DNA of 64,000 nt from Allobosea lathyri. GTDB lineage: Bacteria > Pseudomonadota > Alphaproteobacteria > Rhizobiales > Beijerinckiaceae. Of the stretch, positions 8,351 through 17,336 are shown piece after piece (within the stretch, counting starts at the first letter, position 1; every line of letters begins with the position of its first letter). A program made the translations under genes and the position numbers. Where the stretch lies: the NCBI RefSeq assembly GCF_900108245.1, contig NZ_FNUY01000004.1:186001-250000 (forward strand), written 5' to 3'. The notes beneath the pieces were generated by a model. The model had not been told where the DNA came from. It saw only the letters and a list, made by a program, of their open reading frames with translations, and made no database searches.

Positions 8351-8992
8351 ATGAAAACCGACGAACTGATCTCCCTGATGGCTGCGAGCGACCGGCCGGT
8401 CGATACCGGGTGGCTTGGCCGCACGACTTGGCTGGCCGCGCTCCTCGCCACGGTCGCGACGGTCGGTCTCGTCCTGCTGACGCTTGGAGCGCGCCATGAT
8501 CTGGCGGCGACCTGGGCGAGCGGCCCGGTTCTCACCAAGGCGCTGTTCGGAGCGAGCGTCGCGACGATAGCGCTCGCCGCCTTCCAGAAAAGCCTGCGGC
8601 CGGGGCTGAAACCACGCAAGGGCTTTGCTCTGATCGCGGTGCCGGTCGTAGCCGTCGCGATCTGGGCTGCCGTCACTTTGATGAATGCGCCCCCGGAGCA
8701 ATGGACCGCGCTGACTTTCGGCCGGAGCTGGCGCGCCTGCCTGATCGCCATCCCACTATACGCGTTGGTGCCGTTTGCCGTGTTGCTCGCGCTTGCAAGA
8801 CAGGGCGCTCCAGTCGACCAGCCTTTCAGCGGAGCTAGCGCCGGCATCGCTTCGGCCGGGTTGGCGACGATTGCCTACAGCGTCCATTGCCCGGAAGACG
8901 CGATCCCCTTCATCGCCAGCTGGTATCCCCTAGCGATGGCCGCGATGGCCGGCCTCGGTGCCTGGATTTTTCCTCGCATGGTGCGGTGGTGA
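8351..8992 (+). CDS. nrsF: NrsF-family (DUF1109) membrane anti-sigma factor
   Basis: A 213-aa protein with a short cytoplasmic N-terminus (MKTDELISLMAASDRPVDTG) that would bind the sigma factor, then six predicted membrane helices. The conserved 'HCPEDAIPFI' segment near the C-terminus and an earlier 'RACLIAIPLYAL' each supply one cysteine. In Caulobacter NrsF two such Cys are the sensing residues for chromate, cadmium and hypochlorite. Length matches the family (about 210 aa). The start at 8351 is preferred over an upstream in-frame candidate because it has GTAGAG upstream and begins with the family N-terminus. It lies 79 bp after the sigma gene and has its own candidate promoter. Confidence 0.9.
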   Translation: MKTDELISLMAASDRPVDTGWLGRTTWLAALLATVATVGLVLLTLGARHDLAATWASGPVLTKALFGASVATIALAAFQKSLRPGLKPRKGFALIAVPVVAVAIWAAVTLMNAPPEQWTALTFGRSWRACLIAIPLYALVPFAVLLALARQGAPVDQPFSGASAGIASAGLATIAYSVHCPEDAIPFIASWYPLAMAAMAGLGAWIFPRMVRW

Positions 8993-9224
8993 TTGCTCAG
9001 GGCTAACCGTCGCCCCATCCGCGCGCCGAAAACGGGACGCTGCGAACAGGGTTGGGATTCTCCGCTAATCCCCGGCTTTGCAATGACAGGCATAGAAGTC
9101 GGCAACGGAATGGCGCCAGTCGTGCCGGCTGGGCCGACATGCCATCATCATGGCAGCCCGGATGGCCGCACCGTGACATCCCGGCCGGTACGTGGCGCAA
9201 AGAAACAAGCTGTCGAAGGTCGAA

Positions 9225-10712
9225 ATGATCAGCGGATTCATCGGCAAGACGCTGAAGCGCGGCGCCATAGTCGTCGTGATCAGCGCGCTCTCCCTGCTCG
9301 GCCTGCGCATTTACGACACCCAGAGAGGCGCTCCGCTCGAACCCTGGCATACGTTCACGCCCCACGAGCTCTCGATCGAAGAACTCGACCGGAGCAGCTG
9401 GGCACAGTTTCTGAAAGCCGAGGACGCTGCGTTCGCGAGCGTCCGCAAGGAGGTCACGCAGAAGCTGACCCCCGACGAGCGGATTCCGGTCAACCGCTAC
9501 TTCGACGGCAGCGCGATCTATCCTCCAAACTTCTCGCAGGACTGGAACCGCTCCTATCTGCTGGAGCCGGAGGGCAAGCCGGTCGGCGCCGCCGTCTTCC
9601 TGCATGGCCTCACGGATTCGCCCTACAGCCTGCGCCATGTCGCAAGACAATATCGCGATCGCGGCTTTGTCTCCGTTGCGATCCGCCTGCCCGGCCACGG
9701 CACGGTCCCCGCCGGCCTCACCGATATCGAATGGGAGGATTGGCTCGCCGCCACCCGCCTGGCGGTGCGGGAGGCTAGGCGGCAGGTCGGCCCCTCGGCG
9801 CCGCTCCATCTGGTCGGCTTCTCGAATGGCGGCGCGCTCGCGTTGATGTATGCGCTGGAGGCGATCGAGAACGAGAAGCTGTCGCGGCCCGATCGTATCG
9901 TGCTGATATCGCCGATGATCGGCATCACCGCCTTCGCCCGATTTGCCGGGCTTGCGGCCCTGCCGGCCATCCTGCCGTCCTTTGCGAAGGCGGCCTGGCT
10001 CAGCGTGCTGCCCGAGTTCAATCCGTTCAAGTACAACTCCTTTCCCGTCAATGGCGCGAGGCAGTCCCACCTTCTGACCAACGCGCTGCAGCAGAAGATT
10101 CTCCGGCTGGCGCGGGAAAACCGGCTGAAGGATCTGGCTCCCCTCATCACCTTCCAATCGGTGATGGATTTCACGGTGAGCACGCGGGCGATCGTCTCGT
10201 CGCTCTACGCGCACCTCCCCGCGAATGGCAGCGAACTCGTGCTGTTCGACCTCAACCGCAACACCAAATTCGGGCCGCTGCTGAATTCAGCATCGGACAC
10301 GCTGCTGAGCCGCATGCTGCCGGCCCCGCCGCGGCCGTTCCGGGTCTCGATCATCACCAATGCCAGCGCCGATTCCAGCGATGTCGTCGAGCGGGTCACG
10401 GAAGCAGGCGCCTCGACCGAGACGGTCCGAGATCTCGGCCTGCAATACCCGTTCGATGTCTACTCCCTGTCCCATGTCGCGCTGCCGTTCCCGACGAGCG
10501 ACTCGCTTTACGGCCTGCATCCAGACCCGAAGGAGAGTTTCGGCATCAATCTCGGAGCCGTCGCGGCGCGTGGCGAGCGCGGCACCTTGATCGTGAACTT
10601 GGATTCCCTGCTGCGGATGGCGTCGAACCCGTTCTTTTCCTACTTGATCGAGCGGATCGACGAGCCTTTGCGTGGCACCAGCCCCGTACCAGTTCAGCCC
10701 GCCACCAAATGA
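9225..10712 (+). CDS. membrane-anchored alpha/beta hydrolase, 495 aa
   Basis: After one N-terminal membrane helix (about residues 12-32) the protein has an alpha/beta hydrolase fold. It shows 'AAVFLHGLTDSPYSLRHVAR' (HG oxyanion motif), 'SVAIRLPGHGTVPAGLT' and nucleophile elbow 'LVGFSNGGALALMYALE'. A late 'YSLSHVALPFPTSD' segment probably holds the catalytic His. A large cap and insertion make it longer than ordinary monoacylglycerol lipases. The first 190 residues after the anchor match carboxylesterase/lysophospholipase (COG1647/COG2267) proteins. I chose the ATG at 9225 (AAGG upstream) over a GTG at 9192. It probably faces the periplasm. The substrate is unknown; a lipid or ester is likely. 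It is convergent with the SLC13 gene, 15 bp apart. Confidence 0.8.
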   Translation: MISGFIGKTLKRGAIVVVISALSLLGLRIYDTQRGAPLEPWHTFTPHELSIEELDRSSWAQFLKAEDAAFASVRKEVTQKLTPDERIPVNRYFDGSAIYPPNFSQDWNRSYLLEPEGKPVGAAVFLHGLTDSPYSLRHVARQYRDRGFVSVAIRLPGHGTVPAGLTDIEWEDWLAATRLAVREARRQVGPSAPLHLVGFSNGGALALMYALEAIENEKLSRPDRIVLISPMIGITAFARFAGLAALPAILPSFAKAAWLSVLPEFNPFKYNSFPVNGARQSHLLTNALQQKILRLARENRLKDLAPLITFQSVMDFTVSTRAIVSSLYAHLPANGSELVLFDLNRNTKFGPLLNSASDTLLSRMLPAPPRPFRVSIITNASADSSDVVERVTEAGASTETVRDLGLQYPFDVYSLSHVALPFPTSDSLYGLHPDPKESFGINLGAVAARGERGTLIVNLDSLLRMASNPFFSYLIERIDEPLRGTSPVPVQPATK

Positions 10713-10727
10713 AGCTGGAGCGACTTC

Positions 10728-12539
10728 TCAGAAGCGCCAGATGAGCGGCACGTAGAACACCGCCATGATGAAGAACCAGATCATCAGGGGGGTTCCGAGT
10801 TTCCAGTAGCTGCCGAAGCTGTAGCCGCCCGGCCCCATGACCATGAGGTTCGTCGAGGTCGCGATCGGCGTCAGGAAGGATGCCGAGCCCGCGATGCACA
10901 GGCTCATCAGGATCGGCCGGGGCGAGACGCCCATACTTGCGGCCGAGGCCATTGCAATCGGGATCACCAGCATCGTCGTCGCGGTGTTGCTCATGATCTG
11001 GCCCAGGCTGGCGGTCAGGATGAAGAGCCCGGCGAGAAAGACCGTGGGGCCGGCATCGCCGGTCAGCGCAACGAGATGGCCAGCAACGAGTTGTGCCGCG
11101 CCCGACTGCACCATCGCGATCGAGAGCGGCATCATCGCCCCCACCAGGATCACCGTGGTCCAGTGGATGGCGCGGTAGGACTGCTCGACCGTGATGATCC
11201 CGGTCAGGATCAGGGCGCAGGCAGCCAGCAGTCCCGCCACCGCAGGGGGAACGATGCCGGTGGCCAGCAGGAACACCAGCCCGGCGAGAACCGCGATGGC
11301 GACGCCGGCTCCCGTCCCCATCGGCACGGCTTGGCGCCTGACCAGATCGGGCGAGTTGACCACCAGCACGTCGGGATCGTCGAGGTGCAGGTCGAGCGCC
11401 TTCCAGCTTCCCTCCAGCAGGATGGTGTCGCCGGCCTGGAGATAGGAAGCGGAGGGGTCGAGATCGACACCGGCGCGTTGCACCGCCAGCACGACGAGGT
11501 CGCCGCTATCGGTGACCATGCCGGGAAACATCGGCCGGCCGATCAGCGCGGAACGCGGCGGGATCACGACCTCGGCCAGGCCCGAGCTGCGGCTGAACAG
11601 GCTGTCCCCGGTGGCGCCTTCGTCCTCGCGCAAGGCAAGATGCTTTTCGGCGGAGAACGTCGCCACGACCTCGGCCGCGCCCCTCACCAGCACGTAATCG
11701 CCTTCGGAAATGATCGGCGCACGCAAGGGCAGGCCGGTCGCGCCGGCCTGCACGACAATCAGGCCGAGCTGCGGATAGTTCGCAACGTCGAGCTGAGCTG
11801 GCGCCATGCCGATATAGGGCGATGTGGCGCGCACGCGCAGGCGGAAGACGCCGTCGGCGATGCCGTAATGCTCGACGAGGGTCTGCGCATGTTGGCTGAA
11901 ATCGGCGGGCAGCCTCGCGCTGGTCTGCTCCGGCAGCAGCCATTTCCCCAGCACCAGGATGATCGCCATCGTGCCGGCCAGAAGCGGAAGGCCGACGAGC
12001 GCGAATTCGGCGAAGCCGAAGCCAAGCAGGCCGATATCCTCGAGCGCTTCCGAGACCAGGATATTCTTCGGCGCACCCGTCAGCAGCATGTTCGAGCCGG
12101 CATGGGCGGCAAAGGCAAGCGGCATCAGCAATTGCGACGGCGACTGGCGCAGCCTGACGGCAGCCATGACCACGACCGGCATGAGGGCCGCGACCGCCCC
12201 ACCTCCGCTGATCACGGCGGCAAGGCAGCCCACCGCGCTCATGATGATGATCAGCAGGCGACTGCGCTTGTTCTCGCCCGCCTTGGCGATCAGCAACTGA
12301 CCGGCCCAGGCGGTCACGCCCGTCTTTTCCAGCGCCGCGCTGACGATGAACAGGCTGGCGATGAACAGCACCGCACGATCGCCGAACCCGGCAAGCGCCT
12401 GCTCGAGCGTGACGACACCCATCGCCCAGAGCGACAGGGCCGCAGCCATGGCGACGATCGTGACGGGCAGCCGGTTCCAGGCGAACAGGATGATCGTGCC
12501 GGCGATGATCGCCGCAGTGCTCTCAATCGGAGTCAACAC
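10728..12539 (-). CDS. SLC13-family permease with RCK_C/TrkA-C domains
   Basis: A 603-aa transporter of the DASS/ArsB-like SLC13 group. Two membrane halves ('LFIASLFIVSAALEKTGVTA' early and 'TVILVGAMMPLSIAMVQSGA' late) flank a soluble middle (about residues 205-390) made of two TrkA-C-like domains. Examples from that middle are 'GDYVLVRGAAEVVATFSAEK' and 'LQAGDTILLEGSWKALDLHL'. The conserved 'SNTATTMLVIPIAM' and 'TPIATSTNLMVMGPGGYSFG' motifs bind Na+ and substrate in relatives. Substrates in the family are sulfate, dicarboxylates and anions. It starts at GTG 12539, 37 bp downstream of the Mrp-like operon on the same strand, and may be its last gene. A close paralogue lies at 39318-41153. Confidence 0.85.
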   Translation of the reverse strand: MLTPIESTAAIIAGTIILFAWNRLPVTIVAMAAALSLWAMGVVTLEQALAGFGDRAVLFIASLFIVSAALEKTGVTAWAGQLLIAKAGENKRSRLLIIIMSAVGCLAAVISGGGAVAALMPVVVMAAVRLRQSPSQLLMPLAFAAHAGSNMLLTGAPKNILVSEALEDIGLLGFGFAEFALVGLPLLAGTMAIILVLGKWLLPEQTSARLPADFSQHAQTLVEHYGIADGVFRLRVRATSPYIGMAPAQLDVANYPQLGLIVVQAGATGLPLRAPIISEGDYVLVRGAAEVVATFSAEKHLALREDEGATGDSLFSRSSGLAEVVIPPRSALIGRPMFPGMVTDSGDLVVLAVQRAGVDLDPSASYLQAGDTILLEGSWKALDLHLDDPDVLVVNSPDLVRRQAVPMGTGAGVAIAVLAGLVFLLATGIVPPAVAGLLAACALILTGIITVEQSYRAIHWTTVILVGAMMPLSIAMVQSGAAQLVAGHLVALTGDAGPTVFLAGLFILTASLGQIMSNTATTMLVIPIAMASAASMGVSPRPILMSLCIAGSASFLTPIATSTNLMVMGPGGYSFGSYWKLGTPLMIWFFIMAVFYVPLIWRF

Positions 12540-12576
12540 GTGCCATGTCCCGTATGAAGCGGTGCGTGTCGCATGG

Positions 12577-14208
12577 TCAGCGCCAAGCGATCAGCGACCC
12601 TGCCAGCGCAATCGCTATGCACAATAGCAGCAGCCCTGCGACCGGCCAGCGGCGTAAACCAGCGTCGAGGTGCTCGACACCGACACCGAGCCGGCGAACA
12701 GCCGGCCCGCATCGCTCCGCGAGGACGAGGATATCACCCTCTGGAATGCTGCCGGACACGGCCCGGAACCGCCTCAGCAGCAACATCGCGACGCCGCCCA
12801 GCGCCATCGGCCAGACCAGCTTCCAAATCGCATCCGGCTGCAGCGCGCTCAATGCGGGATCCCCGGAGACAGCGGGATAGAGCGACCATGGCACCACCAG
12901 CGCCGCGAGCGCGACGACGAGCCATGGCACGACCTCACTTGCCGGCGCCACAGTCTCCGCATTCCCCCTGGCATCACCAGCCACAGTCGCGATGAAATGC
13001 AGCATAAGGAGCGTGCTTCCCGCCGCCGCGACGGACATCGCCATGCCCAAAGCGCCATAGCCAAGCGTCGGTTTCGTGGCGAGCTTTGCCAGAGCGCCGC
13101 TCGTCAGCGGCAGGCCGCCCAGGCTGAGCGCGAGGATGGCCGTGAGCAGCAGCACCGGGCGCAGCCGCGCCCCGCCTGTCGCCGCGACGATGCCGACCGC
13201 GAGGAACAGGCCGCCTTTGACCAGGGTATGATGGACGCCATAATAGGCGACGAGATTGACCCCGCCGGGATCGCCCTCCCCCAGGGATATCCCCAGGAGA
13301 ACGGCGAGCAATCCCATCTGGCTGACAGTGGAATAGGCGAGGATCGTCTTGGCGCGCAGCTGGGTGACACCGACGATCACGCCGTAATAGGCGGTCACGA
13401 TGCCGACGAGCATGAGGACGGCGCCCCAACCCGGCAGGCCGGAGTCGAACGGCAGGAAGCGGATCAGCCCGATCACGCCGGCCTTGACCACGACGCCGCT
13501 GAGCACGGCCGAAGCCGGCATGGGCGCGGCCGGATGCGCGAGCGGCAGCCAGACATGGAGCGGCACGAGCCCCATCTTCAGAGCAAAGCCCAGGATCAGC
13601 AAGGCGACGATACCGTCCCGCATCGGAGACGAGGGCAGCTTGGCGACGACGTCGCGGATCAGCGGGTTGGCTTCGGGGCTGCCGGCGGCGAGCATCACGA
13701 AGGCGAGCAGGAGACAGGCCTCGCCGACCAGGGCCAGCACGACATAGACCGTCCCGGCATGCTGCGCGCGCGCCGTCTGTTCGTGTGCGATGAGCCCGAA
13801 AGCGGCAAGACTGACCAGCCCGTAGACCAGATAGAAGCTCGCAATATCCGCGACGACGAAGGTTCCGAGGCTCCCCGCCAGTGTCAGCAGCCACCAGATG
13901 GCGAAGCCCGCCGTCCGGGGTTTGCCGGCCATATAGGCCGCAGCAAAGGCGCCGGCCGCGCTCCACAGAAGGGCCGCTCCTCCGAGCAGCAGAGCGCCGG
14001 GCCGGTCCAGCGTCAGGGTCATCCGGAACGGCGCCGGAAAGAAGACGAGCGTTCCCTCCGGCGCCCACAGCGCCGCCATCAGTGCCGGAATCGGCGCGAG
14101 AACGAGCAGTGACAATGCGCGCGCTCGAAATGCCGAGATGACACAGAGAGCCGTCATCGCAAGCGGCAGGAGCAGTGTCGCAGCCACGAGCAGGCCGGCG
14201 GTGCTCAT
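12577..14208 (-). CDS. NuoL/NuoM/MrpD-like proton-translocating subunit (second, atypical)
   Basis: A 543-aa, roughly 14-helix member of the complex I-like antiporter family. The TM7 lysine motif is present ('FALKMGLVPLHVWLPLAHP'), as are the loop histidines in 'YYGVHHTLVKGGLFLAVG'. The TM5 position, normally 'E-L' and essential in MrpA/MrpD/NuoM, reads 'FYLVYGLVSLAAF', with Gly where Glu is expected. I start at the ATG 14208, which forms an ATGA overlap with the stop of the upstream mnhD-like gene; a longer in-frame extension is just the neighbour's shadow. It occupies the place that MrpA's large domain, or a second D subunit, would take in this antiporter. The altered TM5 may mean a regulatory or altered-coupling role. 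Confidence 0.8.
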   Translation of the reverse strand: MSTAGLLVAATLLLPLAMTALCVISAFRARALSLLVLAPIPALMAALWAPEGTLVFFPAPFRMTLTLDRPGALLLGGAALLWSAAGAFAAAYMAGKPRTAGFAIWWLLTLAGSLGTFVVADIASFYLVYGLVSLAAFGLIAHEQTARAQHAGTVYVVLALVGEACLLLAFVMLAAGSPEANPLIRDVVAKLPSSPMRDGIVALLILGFALKMGLVPLHVWLPLAHPAAPMPASAVLSGVVVKAGVIGLIRFLPFDSGLPGWGAVLMLVGIVTAYYGVIVGVTQLRAKTILAYSTVSQMGLLAVLLGISLGEGDPGGVNLVAYYGVHHTLVKGGLFLAVGIVAATGGARLRPVLLLTAILALSLGGLPLTSGALAKLATKPTLGYGALGMAMSVAAAGSTLLMLHFIATVAGDARGNAETVAPASEVVPWLVVALAALVVPWSLYPAVSGDPALSALQPDAIWKLVWPMALGGVAMLLLRRFRAVSGSIPEGDILVLAERCGPAVRRLGVGVEHLDAGLRRWPVAGLLLLCIAIALAGSLIAWR

Positions 14209-15770
14209 GGCGCCACCATCGCGCTGACGGCGGGTCGACCCAGCTGCAGGAATCCGAAAGGCTGCAGCGGCACGAAACCCACCCCGACCGCCGCCAGCGC
14301 CAGCACCAGCGCAACGGCTTCGAGCCGGCGCGGAATCGGCCGGCGCGCGACCAGCTCGACCGCCGGCGTCGCAAGCGCGCGGTCGACGATGCGGAAGACG
14401 TAGCCACCTGCCAGCAACCCGCCTGCCAGGATCGTCGCGGCAAGCCAGGGATGGCCGCCGGTGACGGCGGCCGTGAGCAGCAGGCATTTGGCGATGAAAC
14501 CGCCGCTGGGTGGCAGACCCATCAGCGACAGCCCCGCCAGCCCGAAAGCCAGCGCGCTGATCGGGAGAATGCGTCCGAAGCCGCCGAGATCGGAGATGCG
14601 GTCGTGACCGAAAGCCTCGGCAACGGCGCCGGCGGCCATGAACATGGCAGCCTTGGCCAGCGCATGCGACACCAGCTGAAGCGCCCCGCCAGTCCAGGCG
14701 ATGGTGCCCCAGGCCGGCAGTGTCTCGGTGCCCGCCGCAAGCGGAAAGACGATGAAGAGGTAGCCGATCTGCGCCACCGTCGAATAGGCGATCATGAGCT
14801 TAAGGCGCTGCTGCCGGAACGCCATGACGCTGCAGAACAGAATTGACGAGGCCCCGAGGACCGCCAGGATCTGCCCGATAAGGATCTGCCCGATAAATAT
14901 CTGCCCGGCCAGCGGACCTGCCGAGGACGGAGCGACATCCAGCACCAGGCGCAGGATCAGAAAGACCGGCGCCTTGATCACCAGCGCCGACAGCACCGCA
15001 CTCGCGGCCGCAGGAGCTCCGGCATGGGCCGGCGGCAGCCAGAGGTGGAGCGGGAACAGGGCCGCTTTGGCGAGAAGGCCAGCGATCATCAACCCCAGCG
15101 CCACGGTGACAGCCGGAGCGCCCCCGTCGAGGCGCGACAGGCTATGGATGTCGAGCGCCCCGAACACGCCATAGAGAAGCGCCGCCCCAAGCAGATAGAG
15201 CAGCGAGCCCAGCAGCGCGAACATGAGATAGCGCAACGCGGCGGCGATCGTCTCGGCGCGGCCATCGAGGCAGACGAGCGGCACGGCGGCGAAGGTCAGC
15301 AGTTCCAAGGCTACATAAAGCGTGAACAGATCCTCGCCGACGAAGATCGCGTTCAGCGCGCTCCAGATCGCCATCAGCAGCGGCCAGAATGTCGTGGCGG
15401 CCCGGCCATCCTGCGTTTCGGGCTCCAGACATTGATGAAAACGGGCGAAAAGGCCGGTGGCGCAGATCACGACGGCGGTCATCGCCAGCATCGCGGCGGA
15501 CAGCCCGTCGGCACGCAGGGCGAGCCCCAGCGGCGGCTGCCAGCCTCCCACGACGTAAGCGAGCGCCATGCCGGTCCCGACCAGCTCGGCAACGATGACG
15601 AGCGCGACCGCCAGCCCCGCAGCCATGACTGCAAAGGCGATGCGCGCGACATGGCGCGGAGGGACCAGCAGCATCGCCAGCACGGCCACCGCCGGCAGGA
15701 TGATCGCGAGGACCAGAAGATAGCCGCCGGATGTCGTCACATAGAAGGGAGCATTGGCGAGCGCGCTCAT
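14205..15770 (-). CDS. mnhD: MrpD/MnhD-type antiporter subunit
   Basis: A 521-aa, 14-helix NuoM-family protein. The key residues are present: TM5 Glu in 'DLFTLYVALELLTFAAVP', TM7 Lys in 'LLAKAALFPLHLWLPPAHAG', and the later Lys/His in 'LVSHALAKAAMFMAAGAVAE'. Family members form the proton or Na+/H+ channel of multisubunit Mrp antiporters in the inner membrane. ATGA overlaps join it to mnhC upstream and to the second NuoL/M-like gene downstream. An odd internal feature is a three-fold 15-bp tandem repeat at 14869-14910, giving the residues GQIFIGQILIGQIL in a loop or helix that is shorter in relatives I know. Confidence 0.9.
   Translation of the reverse strand: MSALANAPFYVTTSGGYLLVLAIILPAVAVLAMLLVPPRHVARIAFAVMAAGLAVALVIVAELVGTGMALAYVVGGWQPPLGLALRADGLSAAMLAMTAVVICATGLFARFHQCLEPETQDGRAATTFWPLLMAIWSALNAIFVGEDLFTLYVALELLTFAAVPLVCLDGRAETIAAALRYLMFALLGSLLYLLGAALLYGVFGALDIHSLSRLDGGAPAVTVALGLMIAGLLAKAALFPLHLWLPPAHAGAPAAASAVLSALVIKAPVFLILRLVLDVAPSSAGPLAGQIFIGQILIGQILAVLGASSILFCSVMAFRQQRLKLMIAYSTVAQIGYLFIVFPLAAGTETLPAWGTIAWTGGALQLVSHALAKAAMFMAAGAVAEAFGHDRISDLGGFGRILPISALAFGLAGLSLMGLPPSGGFIAKCLLLTAAVTGGHPWLAATILAGGLLAGGYVFRIVDRALATPAVELVARRPIPRRLEAVALVLALAAVGVGFVPLQPFGFLQLGRPAVSAMVAP
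14869..14910. repeat. 15-bp tandem repeat inside mnhD
   Basis: Two full 15-bp units, each beginning ATCTGCCCGATAA, sit at 14869-14883 and 14884-14898. A truncated third unit occupies 14899-14910. The unit length is a multiple of three, so the frame is kept; it adds five-residue G-Q-I-(F/L)-I repeats to the protein. This is probably recent slippage expansion. Confidence 0.75.
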
Positions 15771-16114
15771 GTCTCGCTCCCCGGCCGGCCTTCCGGCGCC
15801 GGAGGCTCGAGCGTCGCGCGCCCCGTCAGATCGAACAGGCGCTGCAGCATGGCAACCGCAAGCGCGGTCGCCGAAAAGGCGACGACGATGCCGGTGATCA
15901 CCATCGCCTGAGGCACCGGATCGCCCTCGAAACCCGCCCCCGCTCCCCGTCGCGCAACCGCGCCGAAGATCAGGAAAATGCCGGCGCCCAGGATATTGAA
16001 CCCGACGATCCGCCGTAGCAGGCCGGGATGCACAATCACAGTGAACAGGCCGATGCCGACGAGCGCAGCACCGCACAGACCAAACAGCGTGGCGGGGTTG
16101 GAGATGGACGACAT
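15767..16114 (-). CDS. mnhC: MrpC/MnhC (NuoK-like) antiporter subunit
   Basis: A 115-aa, three-helix NuoK-family protein (MSSISNPATLFGLCGAALVG...). It has the typical 'RRIVGFNILGAGIFLIF' second helix and 'DPVPQAMVITGIVVAFSATA' third helix, the latter being the MnhC hallmark. It is a small membrane subunit of the Mrp complex, packing next to MrpD. ATG 16114 overlaps the stop of the mnhB-fusion gene by one base, and its own stop overlaps mnhD by four bases, so translation is coupled throughout. Length is normal for the family (about 110-120 aa). Confidence 0.9.
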   Translation of the reverse strand: MSSISNPATLFGLCGAALVGIGLFTVIVHPGLLRRIVGFNILGAGIFLIFGAVARRGAGAGFEGDPVPQAMVITGIVVAFSATALAVAMLQRLFDLTGRATLEPPAPEGRPGSET

Positions 16115-17046
16115 CACGAGGTCGGCGCCCTCTTCGATGGCCCCGAAACGAGCATGCCCAGCGTCACGGCGATGGAGAGCGTCAGCGCCGCCTCGATGCC
16201 GAGGATGATCGGCTTGGCCGCGCCTGCGGGATAGGCGAGGAAGCCGCCCGCCATGGCAAATCCGAGAAAGCCGACGGCGAGGAAGACTGCCGGACCGACA
16301 ATCAGGAGGAGCCGCAGCGTGACCCGCCTGGTATCGGGCGCAGCCCGCAAGCCCGCGAGCATGACGAGCAGCCACATGGCGGCGAGGATCGTGCCGGCCT
16401 GGAAGGTGCCGCCGGGCGCGTCGGCACCCACCCAGAACATGTAGACGGCAATGAGCACGCCGAAGGGTGGCAGTACGCGCGCAAGATAGCTCAACGGCTC
16501 GGGAACCACGGCCGGGCGCAGCTCCGGGGCACCGCCCCAGAGATGGTCCGGGGCAAGCGACCATACGCCCACAAGCGCCAGGATCAGGACGACCTTCTCC
16601 AACAGCGTATCGAGCGCGCGATAGGCAAGCAGCACCGCCGTCACCGGGTTTTCCAGGCCGGTCGCGTCAAGCGCCGCTGCGGCGGCAGGCGCCTGCGTCG
16701 GCGGCGGCGAGGGAAGATTGAGTATGACGAAAGCCAGCCCTGCCGTGACCGCTATGCAGAGCACGGCAGCGGCAGCGATCGTGATGGGACGCGCGGTCCG
16801 GTCCGGAGCGCTGCTGTCACGCGTATGCGCCTCGACCCGGAGCAGCAGGAGCCCGGTCACGCCGCCCCCGATCGCCGCCTCGGTCAAGGCCACATCGATC
16901 GAGGCAAGACGCACCCAGCCCAGCCCGAGCAGGAACCCGAATGCGATGAACCCGACGATGGCGCCTTGGTCGTCTCGCGCCCTGGCAACATGCAGCGCAA
17001 GCGCGAGCAGCCCGGCGACGAGCACGACATCGAGCAGCGCATTCAT
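16114..17046 (-). CDS. mnhB: fused MrpA C-terminal (MbhD+MbhE/DUF4040) and MrpB/MnhB subunit
   Basis: A 310-aa protein joining three modules that are separate in archaeal Mbh complexes. Residues 1-75 resemble MbhD/DUF4040 ('SIDVALTEAAIGGGVTGLLL'). Residues about 85-165 resemble MbhE, with 'NPVTAVLLAYRALDTLLEKV'. Residues about 180-310 are MnhB, with the signature 'VGADAPGGTFQAGTILAAMW'. In canonical Mrp the first two form the C-terminus of MrpA, so here they have been detached from the large MrpA channel domain and attached to MrpB. It has an ATGA overlap with mnhG upstream and a one-base overlap with mnhC downstream. It is a membrane component of the cation/proton antiporter. Confidence 0.85.
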   Translation of the reverse strand: MNALLDVVLVAGLLALALHVARARDDQGAIVGFIAFGFLLGLGWVRLASIDVALTEAAIGGGVTGLLLLRVEAHTRDSSAPDRTARPITIAAAAVLCIAVTAGLAFVILNLPSPPPTQAPAAAAALDATGLENPVTAVLLAYRALDTLLEKVVLILALVGVWSLAPDHLWGGAPELRPAVVPEPLSYLARVLPPFGVLIAVYMFWVGADAPGGTFQAGTILAAMWLLVMLAGLRAAPDTRRVTLRLLLIVGPAVFLAVGFLGFAMAGGFLAYPAGAAKPIILGIEAALTLSIAVTLGMLVSGPSKRAPTS

Positions 17047-17336
17047 GCGCGCGGCCGACGATTGCGGGCGACACCCGCGATCAGCTGGCTCGCCGTCGCC
17101 GCCGAAAGCTGCGCGAGCAACCAGACGCAGGCCAGTTTCAGCCCCGCCGAAACACTCGTCGCATGGGGCAGCAGACCGATCACGATCAGGCCCAGACCAA
17201 GATTATCCGCCTTGCTGAGCGCGTGAAGGCGGCTCAGCGTATCGGGGAAGCGCAGCAGGCCCAGCGTGCCCGCCAGAAAGAAAATCGCGCCGCTGCCGAC
17301 CGCAAGCACGGTGAAGGCGTCTACAAAGCCGGTCAT
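17043..17336 (-). CDS. mnhG: MrpG/MnhG antiporter subunit
   Basis: A 97-aa, three-helix protein with the family signature 'GTLGLLRFPDTLSRLHALSK' in the first cytoplasmic loop, followed by 'ADNLGLGLIVIGLL'. This is diagnostic of PhaG_MnhG_YufB (MrpG). It is a structural subunit of the multisubunit Na+ or K+/H+ antiporter. Its ATG overlaps the stop of mnhF by four bases. Length is at the short end of the family range (95-125 aa). Confidence 0.92.
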   Translation of the reverse strand: MTGFVDAFTVLAVGSGAIFFLAGTLGLLRFPDTLSRLHALSKADNLGLGLIVIGLLPHATSVSAGLKLACVWLLAQLSAATASQLIAGVARNRRPRA

